64,000 nt of DNA from Nitrososphaerales archaeon. Lineage in GTDB: Archaea; Thermoproteota; Nitrososphaeria; Nitrososphaerales; Gagatemarchaeaceae. Within the stretch, counting starts at the first letter, position 1; each line of letters begins with the position of its first letter. Below are positions 39,588-47,676 of this stretch, one piece after another. The notes below the pieces were generated by a model. That model ran no database searches. It saw only the letters and a list, made by a program, of their open reading frames with translations, and was not told where the DNA came from. The stretch lies in assembly GCA_030039795.1 (NCBI GenBank), contig JASHUU010000088.1, forward strand, positions 1-64,000, written 5' to 3'. Made by a program: the position numbers and the translations under genes.

Positions 39588-40513
39588 ACGTGGCTTGAGA
39601 CGTTGTCGGTGTTATAAGACTGACTCCGCTTTTTGCCTCTCTCCACGGCAGCCCTGACGAAGAGCTCCCCGGCCCTGTAGCTGCTCCTTACGAGGGGCCC
39701 GGATGCGACGTACCCGAAACCCATGCCCTCCCCCATCTGCCTGTAGCGCTCGAACTGAGAGGGGCGGACGTACTCCACGACGGGCAGGTGCCGGGCGGAT
39801 GGGCGGAGGTACTGGCCCACGGTCAGGAAGTCGACCCCGGCCATCCTCAGGTGCGCCATCGCCTGGGCCACCTCCTCCTCGGTCTCGCCCAGCCCGACCA
39901 TGATGGACGACTTCGTGAAGACGTCCGGGGCGAGCTTCTTGACGTCCCTCAGGACCGAGAGAGACTGCCAGTAGTGGGCCCTAGGGTCCCGCACCTTCGG
40001 CGTGAGAGACATCGTGGTCTCGATGTTGTGGGCGACGACGTCCGGCCCTGCATCGACGACAGCCCTGATCGAGTCCAAGTCTCCCTGGAAGTCAGGGATG
40101 AGGACCTCCACCATGAGCGAGGGGCTGGCCTCCTTGACCTTCCTGATTGTCCTGGCGAAGTGCGAGGCGCCGCCGTCTGGAAGGTCGTCCCTGTCGACGG
40201 AAGTGAGCACGACGTAGGTCAGGCCCATCTGGGAGAGCGCGAATGCGACGTGCTCCGGCTCCGCCGCGTCGAGGAGCCCTTCTGGCCTCCCTGGAGTCAC
40301 CATGCAGAATCTGCAAGCCCTGGAGCAGACATCCCCCATCAGCATGAGGGTGGCGGTCCCCCCTCCCCAGCACTCGTTGACGTTGGGGCAGTGGGCCTCT
40401 TCGCAGACTGTGTGCAGCCCGAGGCTCCCGAAGAGATCCTTCAGGGACCTGTAGCTCTCCCCCCCGGGGGGGCCGACAGTGAGCCACTGCGGCTTCGGCT
40501 CGACCGTGGTCAT
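39584..40513 (-). CDS. lipA: lipoyl synthase (radical SAM)
   Basis: CEEAHCPNVNECWGGGTATLMLMGDVCSRACRFCMV; both Fe-S cysteine motifs present. Confidence 0.97.
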   Translation of the reverse strand: MTTVEPKPQWLTVGPPGGESYRSLKDLFGSLGLHTVCEEAHCPNVNECWGGGTATLMLMGDVCSRACRFCMVTPGRPEGLLDAAEPEHVAFALSQMGLTYVVLTSVDRDDLPDGGASHFARTIRKVKEASPSLMVEVLIPDFQGDLDSIRAVVDAGPDVVAHNIETTMSLTPKVRDPRAHYWQSLSVLRDVKKLAPDVFTKSSIMVGLGETEEEVAQAMAHLRMAGVDFLTVGQYLRPSARHLPVVEYVRPSQFERYRQMGEGMGFGYVASGPLVRSSYRAGELFVRAAVERGKKRSQSYNTDNVSSHV

Positions 40514-40938
40514 CAGTTCTGGGGTGGGGCCTTCAGCCTGTCAAAATTCTTTATGGTCAGGGCGCCGTCGCACGCTGAACAGCCTTCGACCTCGAACGAC
40601 GGCTCGATGTCCCCGTGGAGGGAGCACATCAGATGGTTGAACCGGATGTAGTCGAGCACCTCGGTCATGTACTTCAGCGCGTCTCTGTCGTCGGAGTGGC
40701 TGGACGCCAGCCCCCGCGCGATCTCGTCCGCGGCCGCGGCGACGGTCTCGTCCGCCTCGAGGTTCACCATCATGCCCCTGGTCCTCCTAGCGTAGTTGCT
40801 GACGGAAGCCTGGGTTACGCCGAGTCTCTCTGCGACCTGCTGCTGGGTCATGTGATAGTCTTCCTGGAGCCTCCTTGCCACCATCGCCCTGAGCGCCGGG
40901 AGGGCCGACTTGTAGACTATCTCATACGGGCTTATCAT
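40513..40938 (-). CDS. HTH regulator with C-terminal cysteine motif
   Basis: 141 aa: HMTQQQVAERLGVTQASVSNYARRTRG helix-turn-helix; C-terminal MCSLHGDIEPSFEVEGCSACDG. Confidence 0.8.
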   Translation of the reverse strand: MISPYEIVYKSALPALRAMVARRLQEDYHMTQQQVAERLGVTQASVSNYARRTRGMMVNLEADETVAAAADEIARGLASSHSDDRDALKYMTEVLDYIRFNHLMCSLHGDIEPSFEVEGCSACDGALTIKNFDRLKAPPQN

Positions 40939-41100
40939 GAGGATATTACGTATGTTATACCCTTCTATTAAACGAATCGTCGCGCGACGTTGTTCTGGTG
41001 CGCTCTGTGTGCGCCGGCGGGCTCGGCGACCAGCGGGGCGTTCATGGCTAGGATTCCGGCTCCAGTCGGCTTATCATATGGCCGGCGGCGTTCCGGAGGC

Positions 41101-41265
41101 ATGGACGACGAGACCAGGGAGGCGCTGCAGAAGCTCTCGGACCAAGTCGCGCAGATGAGGACGGAAGTAGTTCTGTCGGGTCAGTTCGGGCTGACCTCGA
41201 TAGTGGAGAGGCTCGGCCGTCTCGAGGAGTGGGTCCATGACCTCGAGCAGAAGCTGAACAGGTGA
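41101..41265 (+). CDS. small coiled-coil protein
   Basis: 55 codons from ATG 41101: MDDETREALQKLSDQVAQMRTEVVLSGQFGLTSIVERLGRLEEWVHDLEQKLNR. Confidence 0.4.
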   Translation: MDDETREALQKLSDQVAQMRTEVVLSGQFGLTSIVERLGRLEEWVHDLEQKLNR

Positions 41266-41388
41266 CGCCCTGCGCCAGCGGCGGGCCATCGGGCGCCGCG
41301 GCTGACCACAAACTTATTGGAGGCAGGCGGAAAAACGTCCCTTCTTGAGACTTCACGCGCCTCGCCTTGGCACTCGGGGTGCCCTCGC

Positions 41389-44256
41389 TTGAGCGGACAG
41401 AACGTCTTCGAGCTCCTCTCCCCGCCCCTCGTCAAGGCGCTGAAGGAGAGAGGTTTCAGCGCGCCGACCGACCCGCAGGCACGGCTCTTCCCGATAGTGA
41501 TGTCCGGCGAGAACGCCCTGCTGATGGCGCCGACCGGAACGGGCAAGACGGAGGCGGCGGTGCTCCCGATACTCGACCAGATCGTGAGGGAAGGAGAGTC
41601 GAGGCAGAAGGGGACCAAGCTCCTCTACATCACCCCACTCAGGGCGCTCAACAGAGACATGCTGGACAGGATGCAGTGGTGGTGCAAGCGCTTCGACGTG
41701 AGGCTGGGGGTGAGGCACGGGGACAGCTCGCAGTCGGAGAGGACGAGCATGAGCTTCGCCCCGCCCGACATACTGATAACGACTCCCGAGACGCTCCAGA
41801 TACTCCTGGTGGGCAGGAGGATCAGGCAGAACCTCGTGAAGCTCAGATGGGTCGTGGTCGACGAGGTCCATGAGCTGGCAGAGGACAAGAGGGGGAGCCA
41901 ACTGAGCGTCGGCCTCGAGAGGCTCCGCGACGTTGCCGAAAAGGAGTTCCAGGTCATCGGGCTGTCCGCTACCGTCGGGTCGCCGGAGAGAGTGGCGCGC
42001 TTCCTCGTCGGGAGCGGTAGGAAGTGCGCGGTGGTGAGGGTCCCTGTAGAGAAGGCGATAGCCCTGAGCGTCGTGGCCCCGAGGGCCACGGGGGACGACA
42101 AGGTCCTCGCGGAGGCCATCTACTCCTATCCTGACGTGGCGGCGAGGCTCAGGACGATACGCGAGATAGTCGAGAGGTACAGGTCCGTCCTGATCTTCAC
42201 GAACACTCGGACTGAGGCAGAGGCGCTGTCGAGCAGGTTCAGGGTCTGGGACCCGAACCTTCCGATCGGCGTCCACCACAGCTCGCTCTCGAAGGCGACG
42301 AGGGAGGCCGTCGAAAGGAGCCTGAAGGAGGGGAAGCTGCTCGGGGTTATATGCACCAGTAGCCTCGAGCTAGGCATAGACATCGGCTTCCTCGAGTACG
42401 TCGTCCAGTACAACTCGCCGAGGCAGGTGACCAGGCTCGTCCAGAGGGTCGGGCGCAGCGGGCACAGGGTCGGCGAGGCCTCCAGTGGGATGGTCATGAC
42501 CCAGGACTCGGACGACACCTTAGAGGCTGCGGTCCTCTGCAGAAAGACGACGGCGGGCGAGATCGAGCCGCTCGAGCCGGTCATGGAGCCCTACGACGTG
42601 GCGATCCACCAGGTGGCCGGGCTGCTGATCGAGCAGAGCAGCTGGAACTTCGCAGACATCGAGGCCCTCCTCAGGAGGAGCTATTCGTACGAGGGAATCC
42701 AGAGCGAGAAGCTGCGGAAGGTCCTCGTATACATGAGGGAGAGGTATCCGAGGCTCGCATACTTCTCGGAGTCAGACGGCAAGGTCCTGCGAGCGAGGGA
42801 CTCCAAACCCCTGTTCCAGTACTACTTCGACAACCTTTCGATGATACCAGACGAGAAGCAGTACTTGGTGATGGAGGGCGTCACATTCGTCGGCACGCTG
42901 GACGAGGCGTTCGTCTCCGAGTATGGGGAGGTGGGAGTGAAGTTCGTCGAGGCGGGAAGGTGCTGGAAGATAGAGCAGGTGTACGGGAACAAGGTGTACG
43001 TCAGGGCCGAGGACGATCCTACGGGGGCGGTCCCCAACTGGGTCGGCGACGAGATACCAGTCCCCAGAGCGGTCGCGGCCGAAGTGGGGTCTCTGAGGAG
43101 GAGGTACGCTGAGGAGCTGGCCAAGGGCGCGGGTGAAAGACTCATCGACGAGCTGGCCGGCATGTATCCGATATCCCGGGACGCCCTGCGGGAGGCACTG
43201 AGGGAGGTCGCGGAGCAGGAGGCGGCGGGCCTGCCCATCCCGTCCGAGAGGCTGGTGACCGTGGAGAGGTGGGATAGGTACGTCGTGATACAGGCGGCGT
43301 TCGGGCACAAGGTCAACAGGCTCCTCGCTAGGGTCCTTGGCCACATGGTCTCTGAGAGGATAGGGCAGTCGGTCGCAGTCCACCAGGACCCGTACAGGAT
43401 GGTCATCGAGGCCGAGGTCTCGCCGGCCACGGTCGTTTCGATGCTCAAGGAACTCCACGGCCAGGACCTCAGGGCGGCGACAGAGAAAGCGCTGGAGAGG
43501 AGCGGGATATTCAAGCGGAGGCTGATTCACGCCGGAAAGAAGTGCGGGGCGATAGCTAAGGACGCGGACTTCGCAGGCGTATCAATCTCCGGCCTGATGG
43601 AGGCCCTGCGCGACACCCCGGTCCACGAGGAGGCCATGAGCATGATATTCCACGACGACCTGGACCTCGCAGGCGCCACCGAGGTGGCGGAAGGGCTGGG
43701 GACGGGCGAGATAGGGCTGGAGCTCGTCGAGTACGACGGCCTGACGCCCATCGCGCGGATCGGGGTCGAGGAGATAAGCAGGCGCGGCGAGCTGGTGTCG
43801 CCTGAGAGGCTCAGGGCGCTCCTCCGGCAGTCTACGAGGGCCAGGATCGACGACACGTTCCTGGTGGCCGTCTGCTCCAGCTGCTGGAACTTCCTGGAGC
43901 TTAGGAGGGTCACCGACCTGGAAGGGCTTGCGAAGTGCCCGTCATGCGGAAGGGAGGCGGTCGGGCTGTCGACCGACTCGTACGAGAACGTCTTCTCGCT
44001 GGCGATGAAGGCCAGGAGCAGGACGAACATCCAGGGGAAGTGGCTGCGGCTGGCGGAGGGGGTGAAGAAGTCTGCAGAGCTGAGGAAGGAGCATGGGCAT
44101 GCGGCGGACATGCTGATGGCCGGCAGGGGCATACGGCTGGCGGAAGCCGCGGCCCTCGCTGCGAGGATGAAGAAGGATGGGGCGGACCTGGTCGACCTGA
44201 TAGTCGAGGGCGAGAGAGACGCGCTGAGAAGGCGCTACTTCTTCGGCGCTTCCTGA
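41389..44256 (+). CDS. Lhr-like superfamily 2 helicase (paralog 1)
   Basis: Walker A APTGTGKTEAAVLP, DEVH box VVVDEVHEL, LSATVGSPERVARF, VGRSGH; C-terminal CSSCWNF...CPSCGRE. TTG start at 41389. Confidence 0.9.
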   Translation: MSGQNVFELLSPPLVKALKERGFSAPTDPQARLFPIVMSGENALLMAPTGTGKTEAAVLPILDQIVREGESRQKGTKLLYITPLRALNRDMLDRMQWWCKRFDVRLGVRHGDSSQSERTSMSFAPPDILITTPETLQILLVGRRIRQNLVKLRWVVVDEVHELAEDKRGSQLSVGLERLRDVAEKEFQVIGLSATVGSPERVARFLVGSGRKCAVVRVPVEKAIALSVVAPRATGDDKVLAEAIYSYPDVAARLRTIREIVERYRSVLIFTNTRTEAEALSSRFRVWDPNLPIGVHHSSLSKATREAVERSLKEGKLLGVICTSSLELGIDIGFLEYVVQYNSPRQVTRLVQRVGRSGHRVGEASSGMVMTQDSDDTLEAAVLCRKTTAGEIEPLEPVMEPYDVAIHQVAGLLIEQSSWNFADIEALLRRSYSYEGIQSEKLRKVLVYMRERYPRLAYFSESDGKVLRARDSKPLFQYYFDNLSMIPDEKQYLVMEGVTFVGTLDEAFVSEYGEVGVKFVEAGRCWKIEQVYGNKVYVRAEDDPTGAVPNWVGDEIPVPRAVAAEVGSLRRRYAEELAKGAGERLIDELAGMYPISRDALREALREVAEQEAAGLPIPSERLVTVERWDRYVVIQAAFGHKVNRLLARVLGHMVSERIGQSVAVHQDPYRMVIEAEVSPATVVSMLKELHGQDLRAATEKALERSGIFKRRLIHAGKKCGAIAKDADFAGVSISGLMEALRDTPVHEEAMSMIFHDDLDLAGATEVAEGLGTGEIGLELVEYDGLTPIARIGVEEISRRGELVSPERLRALLRQSTRARIDDTFLVAVCSSCWNFLELRRVTDLEGLAKCPSCGREAVGLSTDSYENVFSLAMKARSRTNIQGKWLRLAEGVKKSAELRKEHGHAADMLMAGRGIRLAEAAALAARMKKDGADLVDLIVEGERDALRRRYFFGAS

Positions 44257-44792
44257 GCACGGGAGAGTATCATAGTCATCAGTGTCGCCTCGTCTACCTC
44301 GGCCCTCGTCCTCCAGCCGATGTGGACCATGCTCCTGTCGTCCTGGTCCAGGTACCCCCTCTTGACGTACCTGTCGAGAGAGTATTCGACCCTCCACTTC
44401 GGGAACTTCTCCCGGAGGAAATGCTCGACCTCCCTGCGAGAGACCCTCCCCTGCTTCGAGTTCACGAAGGCTATGGTCGCAGCAAGGACGGCCAGGTCGT
44501 CAATCCTTATGCCCGAGGTCTCGGCTTCGCTGACAGTAGGCGGTTCCTTGAACCTCAGGAGGAACCTCGAGGAGTCGTCCGTCCCTTCGGCTCCTTTGAC
44601 TTCGAAGACCTCGAGGCCCATGGAGGCCACGTCCTCCGAGAGCACCTCGAGTATGGCCCTGAAGTCCCTTCCCAAGTGGCGCTTCAGCTCCCATCCCTTG
44701 ACGCCCGGGTTGCGCCCTCTCTGGAGGACCAGGACCTGGAAGGCCTTCCTGACCTTCCGCTCGAGGAGCGCCTTGTCAGCGGGCTCCGTCAT
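44235..44792 (-). CDS. predicted winged-helix protein, third gene of the SMC-like operon
   Basis: 185 aa; ATG at 44792 overlaps the stop of the preceding gene; motif-poor, charged, WH-like (VSRREVEHFLREKFPKWRVEYSLDRYVKRGYLDQDD). Confidence 0.65.
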   Translation of the reverse strand: MTEPADKALLERKVRKAFQVLVLQRGRNPGVKGWELKRHLGRDFRAILEVLSEDVASMGLEVFEVKGAEGTDDSSRFLLRFKEPPTVSEAETSGIRIDDLAVLAATIAFVNSKQGRVSRREVEHFLREKFPKWRVEYSLDRYVKRGYLDQDDRSMVHIGWRTRAEVDEATLMTMILSRAQEAPKK

Positions 44793-45514
44793 TCCGCATC
44801 GCCCAGTGATATCGCGACCGACTTCGGAGGCGCCTTTGCCTTTTCGCCCAGGGCCTTGAGCCAGATCTTCCCTGTGAGCGGCTCCGTCCTCAAGGTCGCT
44901 CTGCCCTCACTCGTGAGGAACGCCATGAGGTACGACCTCCTCACCCTTCCCTCGTAGCTGTCCGACGCGATGAAGTCCATGTAGTCGATCCACTCGCCGC
45001 CCGACTTCGACGTCAGCTCGTCCATCAAGGCGGTCAACGTGGTCTCGAACTGCTGCTCGGTGAACGCGCCCATGCTGACGAGCTCGGCGTAGTCTACCAC
45101 TCCTGGCGCGGCGCCGTGCTTCCCGAACTGGTCCTTGAACCGCTCAGACATCGGGGAGAGGTCGCGCCAGTAGACGAACGCCTTCTCGAGGCCCTTCGGC
45201 GATATCTGGTCGACCTGGGCCACCGGGTGCCAGCTCTTGATGAACGCCTCGGAAAGCGACTCCTTCGCAAGGAGCTTGACCTTGAGCTGTATCAGGAGCG
45301 GGTCGATGTAGAGTGAGGACGCCCTGTGCTTGAGCCACTCGTCCTGAAGCTTCACTATCTGGGCAAGCTCTAGCATGGCTTCTGAGTCGATGAGCAGCTC
45401 GTCGAGGAACTTCCAGTCGGGCAGCCGCTCCTGCAGGAGCCTGATCTTCTCCCTGATGTCCACGTCGAAGGGGTTCGCGCTGCTCGACTCGACCGAGCGG
45501 CACAGCTCGATCAC
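44789..45514 (-). CDS. SMC-associated hypothetical protein (possible kleisin/accessory role)
   Basis: 242 aa from GTG 45514 (or CTG 45547): VIELCRSVESSSANPFDVDIREKIRLLQERLPDWKFLDELLIDSEAM...; the upstream part of the 406-aa ORF is antisense-frame overlap with the SMC gene. Confidence 0.6.
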   Translation of the reverse strand: MIELCRSVESSSANPFDVDIREKIRLLQERLPDWKFLDELLIDSEAMLELAQIVKLQDEWLKHRASSLYIDPLLIQLKVKLLAKESLSEAFIKSWHPVAQVDQISPKGLEKAFVYWRDLSPMSERFKDQFGKHGAAPGVVDYAELVSMGAFTEQQFETTLTALMDELTSKSGGEWIDYMDFIASDSYEGRVRRSYLMAFLTSEGRATLRTEPLTGKIWLKALGEKAKAPPKSVAISLGDAE

Positions 45515-45549
45515 TCGCAGGACGTCCTCAAGCTTCTTCTGCTCCAGCG

Positions 45550-47583
45550 CTACTTCAGCTCCTTGACCTCTGACGACCCGTGGACGGCTTGGACGGTTAT
45601 GACGTGCGCGCTCCGGTCGAACACCGTCAGGATGGAGGGCGTGATCACGAGGTACTGCGAGGCCTCCTGCTGCCTCATCTGGCCAAGTATCATCTTGAAC
45701 ATCGCTTCGCGGTTCCTCGGGTCCATGTGTATGTCGAACTCGTCCATCGCCCTGATGGGCGAGACTATCCTGGCCTGGAGCGAGAGTATGAAGGCCATCA
45801 GCGCCACCGAGCGCTCCCCGCCGCTCTGGGTGAAGGGGTCGAGGGTCGTCGGCGCGCCGCCCCGGAAGCCGACGAAGAGGTCGATGCCTGCGCTCTCTAC
45901 GTCCGCGCCCTCGTCGAACTTCACGAACCCGCTGGCGTCGGCCGCCCCCAGGACAGCCCTGTATGGCTGGTCTATCGACTCGACGAGGTCCTCCATTGCA
46001 TTCCTCCACACCCCCTTCCTGCCGCCGAGCTCTGCGAGCATGGCCTTCTTGTTCTCCTGCAGCTGGGAGAGCCTCACCTTGAGCTCCTCGATGTTCCCCG
46101 AGTAGTCGTTGTAGATCTTCTCCGCGTCGTCCGGGACGTCCTGCATCTTCTGTATGTGAGCAGAGACCAGTTTCAGCTCCTCGGAGACCTCGTAGGGCTG
46201 CCGCAGGGTCTCCATCCTGGCGCCCGCCTTCTCGAGTTCTGGCCCCATCTTCTCCAACTCGGCCCGGTATTCCCTCGCGCTCCTCTCTAGGTCGTGGAGG
46301 TCTGACTCTGTCAGCTTTGCCCTGTACGACAGCACCTCTGACTTCACCCTGAGCGAGACGTGGCTCTCCATGGTGCGCGTCACGAGCTCGTCTGTCCTGC
46401 CAATCTCTTGCTGCAGAGAAGAGACCTCCCTTTCGAGGTCGGGCTTCCGCCTCTGCGCGTCGTCCTCAGCCGAGGAGCTCTTCCCCTTCATGTAGTCGAC
46501 CACTTCCTTGAGCCTCTTCGCAGACTTTGCGCTCTCCCCCGAAGCCGCTTCGACCGCGCCTGACAGCCCGTCGAGGTCATCCTTCATGCCCCTGTAGACT
46601 GCCCTCGCGGACTCGTCCTTCGCCCTCTCCGCCTCGGCCCTGATCAGGGCCCCGTAGAGCTTCCTCAGCTCGACCTGCTTGTCGAGCAGCGTCTTGTGGG
46701 TCTGCTCTGCGTCCGCGGCGGCCTCGGCCTGCTGAGACTTCAGGTCCTCCAGGGTCCTCGCCTTCGATTTGATCTTCTCTTCGGCCGACTCGAGGGACTT
46801 CCTGAGCTTGGCCTCGTTGCTCCACAGGAGTTCCTTGGCGAGCAGGTCCCTGTGCTCCACCAAGCGCCTCTTCTCCTGGTACCGGTCGTAGACCTGCTTC
46901 CAGTATTCCAGCGCCTGGTTGGCGTTGTCTATCAGCTGGAGCAGCGAGCTCTCCTCGCCGACTAGACCGTTGAGCTCCTGCTCGGCCTGGAGTATCCTCT
47001 GCCTGTACTCGGAGAACCCCACGGCCTCCTCGACCAGCCTAAGGCGCTCCTGGGGCGTGACCGCGCCGAGCTCCTCGATCATCCCCTGGTGCATGATGAT
47101 GAGGAGGTTGTCCGGGTTTATGCCGAACTCACGGAGCAGCCTGACGACCTCGCTCTTGTCTATCTCCCTGTAGTCTGCCTCGAACCAGTAGGACCCGTCG
47201 CTCCTCAGGTACCTGCTTAGCATGAAAGTGTCTGACTTCGAGTACGGGATGGGGCGCCTGCCGCCCTTCGAGGAGTTGTCGAAGACGAGCGAGACCCTGG
47301 CGATGTCCTTCCCTCGCCTGATGAGGTCGGAGAGCTTGCGCGAGCGCTCCGTGTACGCCTGGCCGAAGGCCACAGAGATGGCGAGCAGGACGGAGGACTT
47401 CCCTGCGCCGTTGGGCCCTATGATGAGGTTCAGGCCCCCGCGGAGGGGTATGCGGGCGTACTCGTAGCTCATGAAGTTCTCCAGGATTATCTCCTTGACT
47501 GTCGTGAGATGTGCGGGTCTCTCTTTCGAGAGCTCTTCGACGCGCTTCGACAAGATCCTCGGCCGAAGGCCCGTGGGGCGCAT
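45550..47583 (-). CDS. short SMC-like ATPase with SMC5/6-type motifs
   Basis: 677 aa: Walker A GPNGAGKSSVLLAI, signature TQSGGERSVALMAFILSLQ, Walker B RAMDEFDIHMDPRNREAM, then SQYLVITPSIL; long coiled coil between. Confidence 0.9.
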   Translation of the reverse strand: MRPTGLRPRILSKRVEELSKERPAHLTTVKEIILENFMSYEYARIPLRGGLNLIIGPNGAGKSSVLLAISVAFGQAYTERSRKLSDLIRRGKDIARVSLVFDNSSKGGRRPIPYSKSDTFMLSRYLRSDGSYWFEADYREIDKSEVVRLLREFGINPDNLLIIMHQGMIEELGAVTPQERLRLVEEAVGFSEYRQRILQAEQELNGLVGEESSLLQLIDNANQALEYWKQVYDRYQEKRRLVEHRDLLAKELLWSNEAKLRKSLESAEEKIKSKARTLEDLKSQQAEAAADAEQTHKTLLDKQVELRKLYGALIRAEAERAKDESARAVYRGMKDDLDGLSGAVEAASGESAKSAKRLKEVVDYMKGKSSSAEDDAQRRKPDLEREVSSLQQEIGRTDELVTRTMESHVSLRVKSEVLSYRAKLTESDLHDLERSAREYRAELEKMGPELEKAGARMETLRQPYEVSEELKLVSAHIQKMQDVPDDAEKIYNDYSGNIEELKVRLSQLQENKKAMLAELGGRKGVWRNAMEDLVESIDQPYRAVLGAADASGFVKFDEGADVESAGIDLFVGFRGGAPTTLDPFTQSGGERSVALMAFILSLQARIVSPIRAMDEFDIHMDPRNREAMFKMILGQMRQQEASQYLVITPSILTVFDRSAHVITVQAVHGSSEVKELK

Positions 47584-47676
47584 TTAGACGTTGCGCGGCT
47601 TTCGGGCCTCTCGCCCTTTCACTTTCACGCTTCTCCCCCCGACGCCTTAAATCGCCGGGAGAGACCTTGGCCGTCG

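Noticed and set aside
45515-46009. N-terminal half of the 406-aa ORF upstream of the SMC partner
   Set aside because: Out-of-frame translation inside the SMC gene; only the part after about 45550 is free of overlap.
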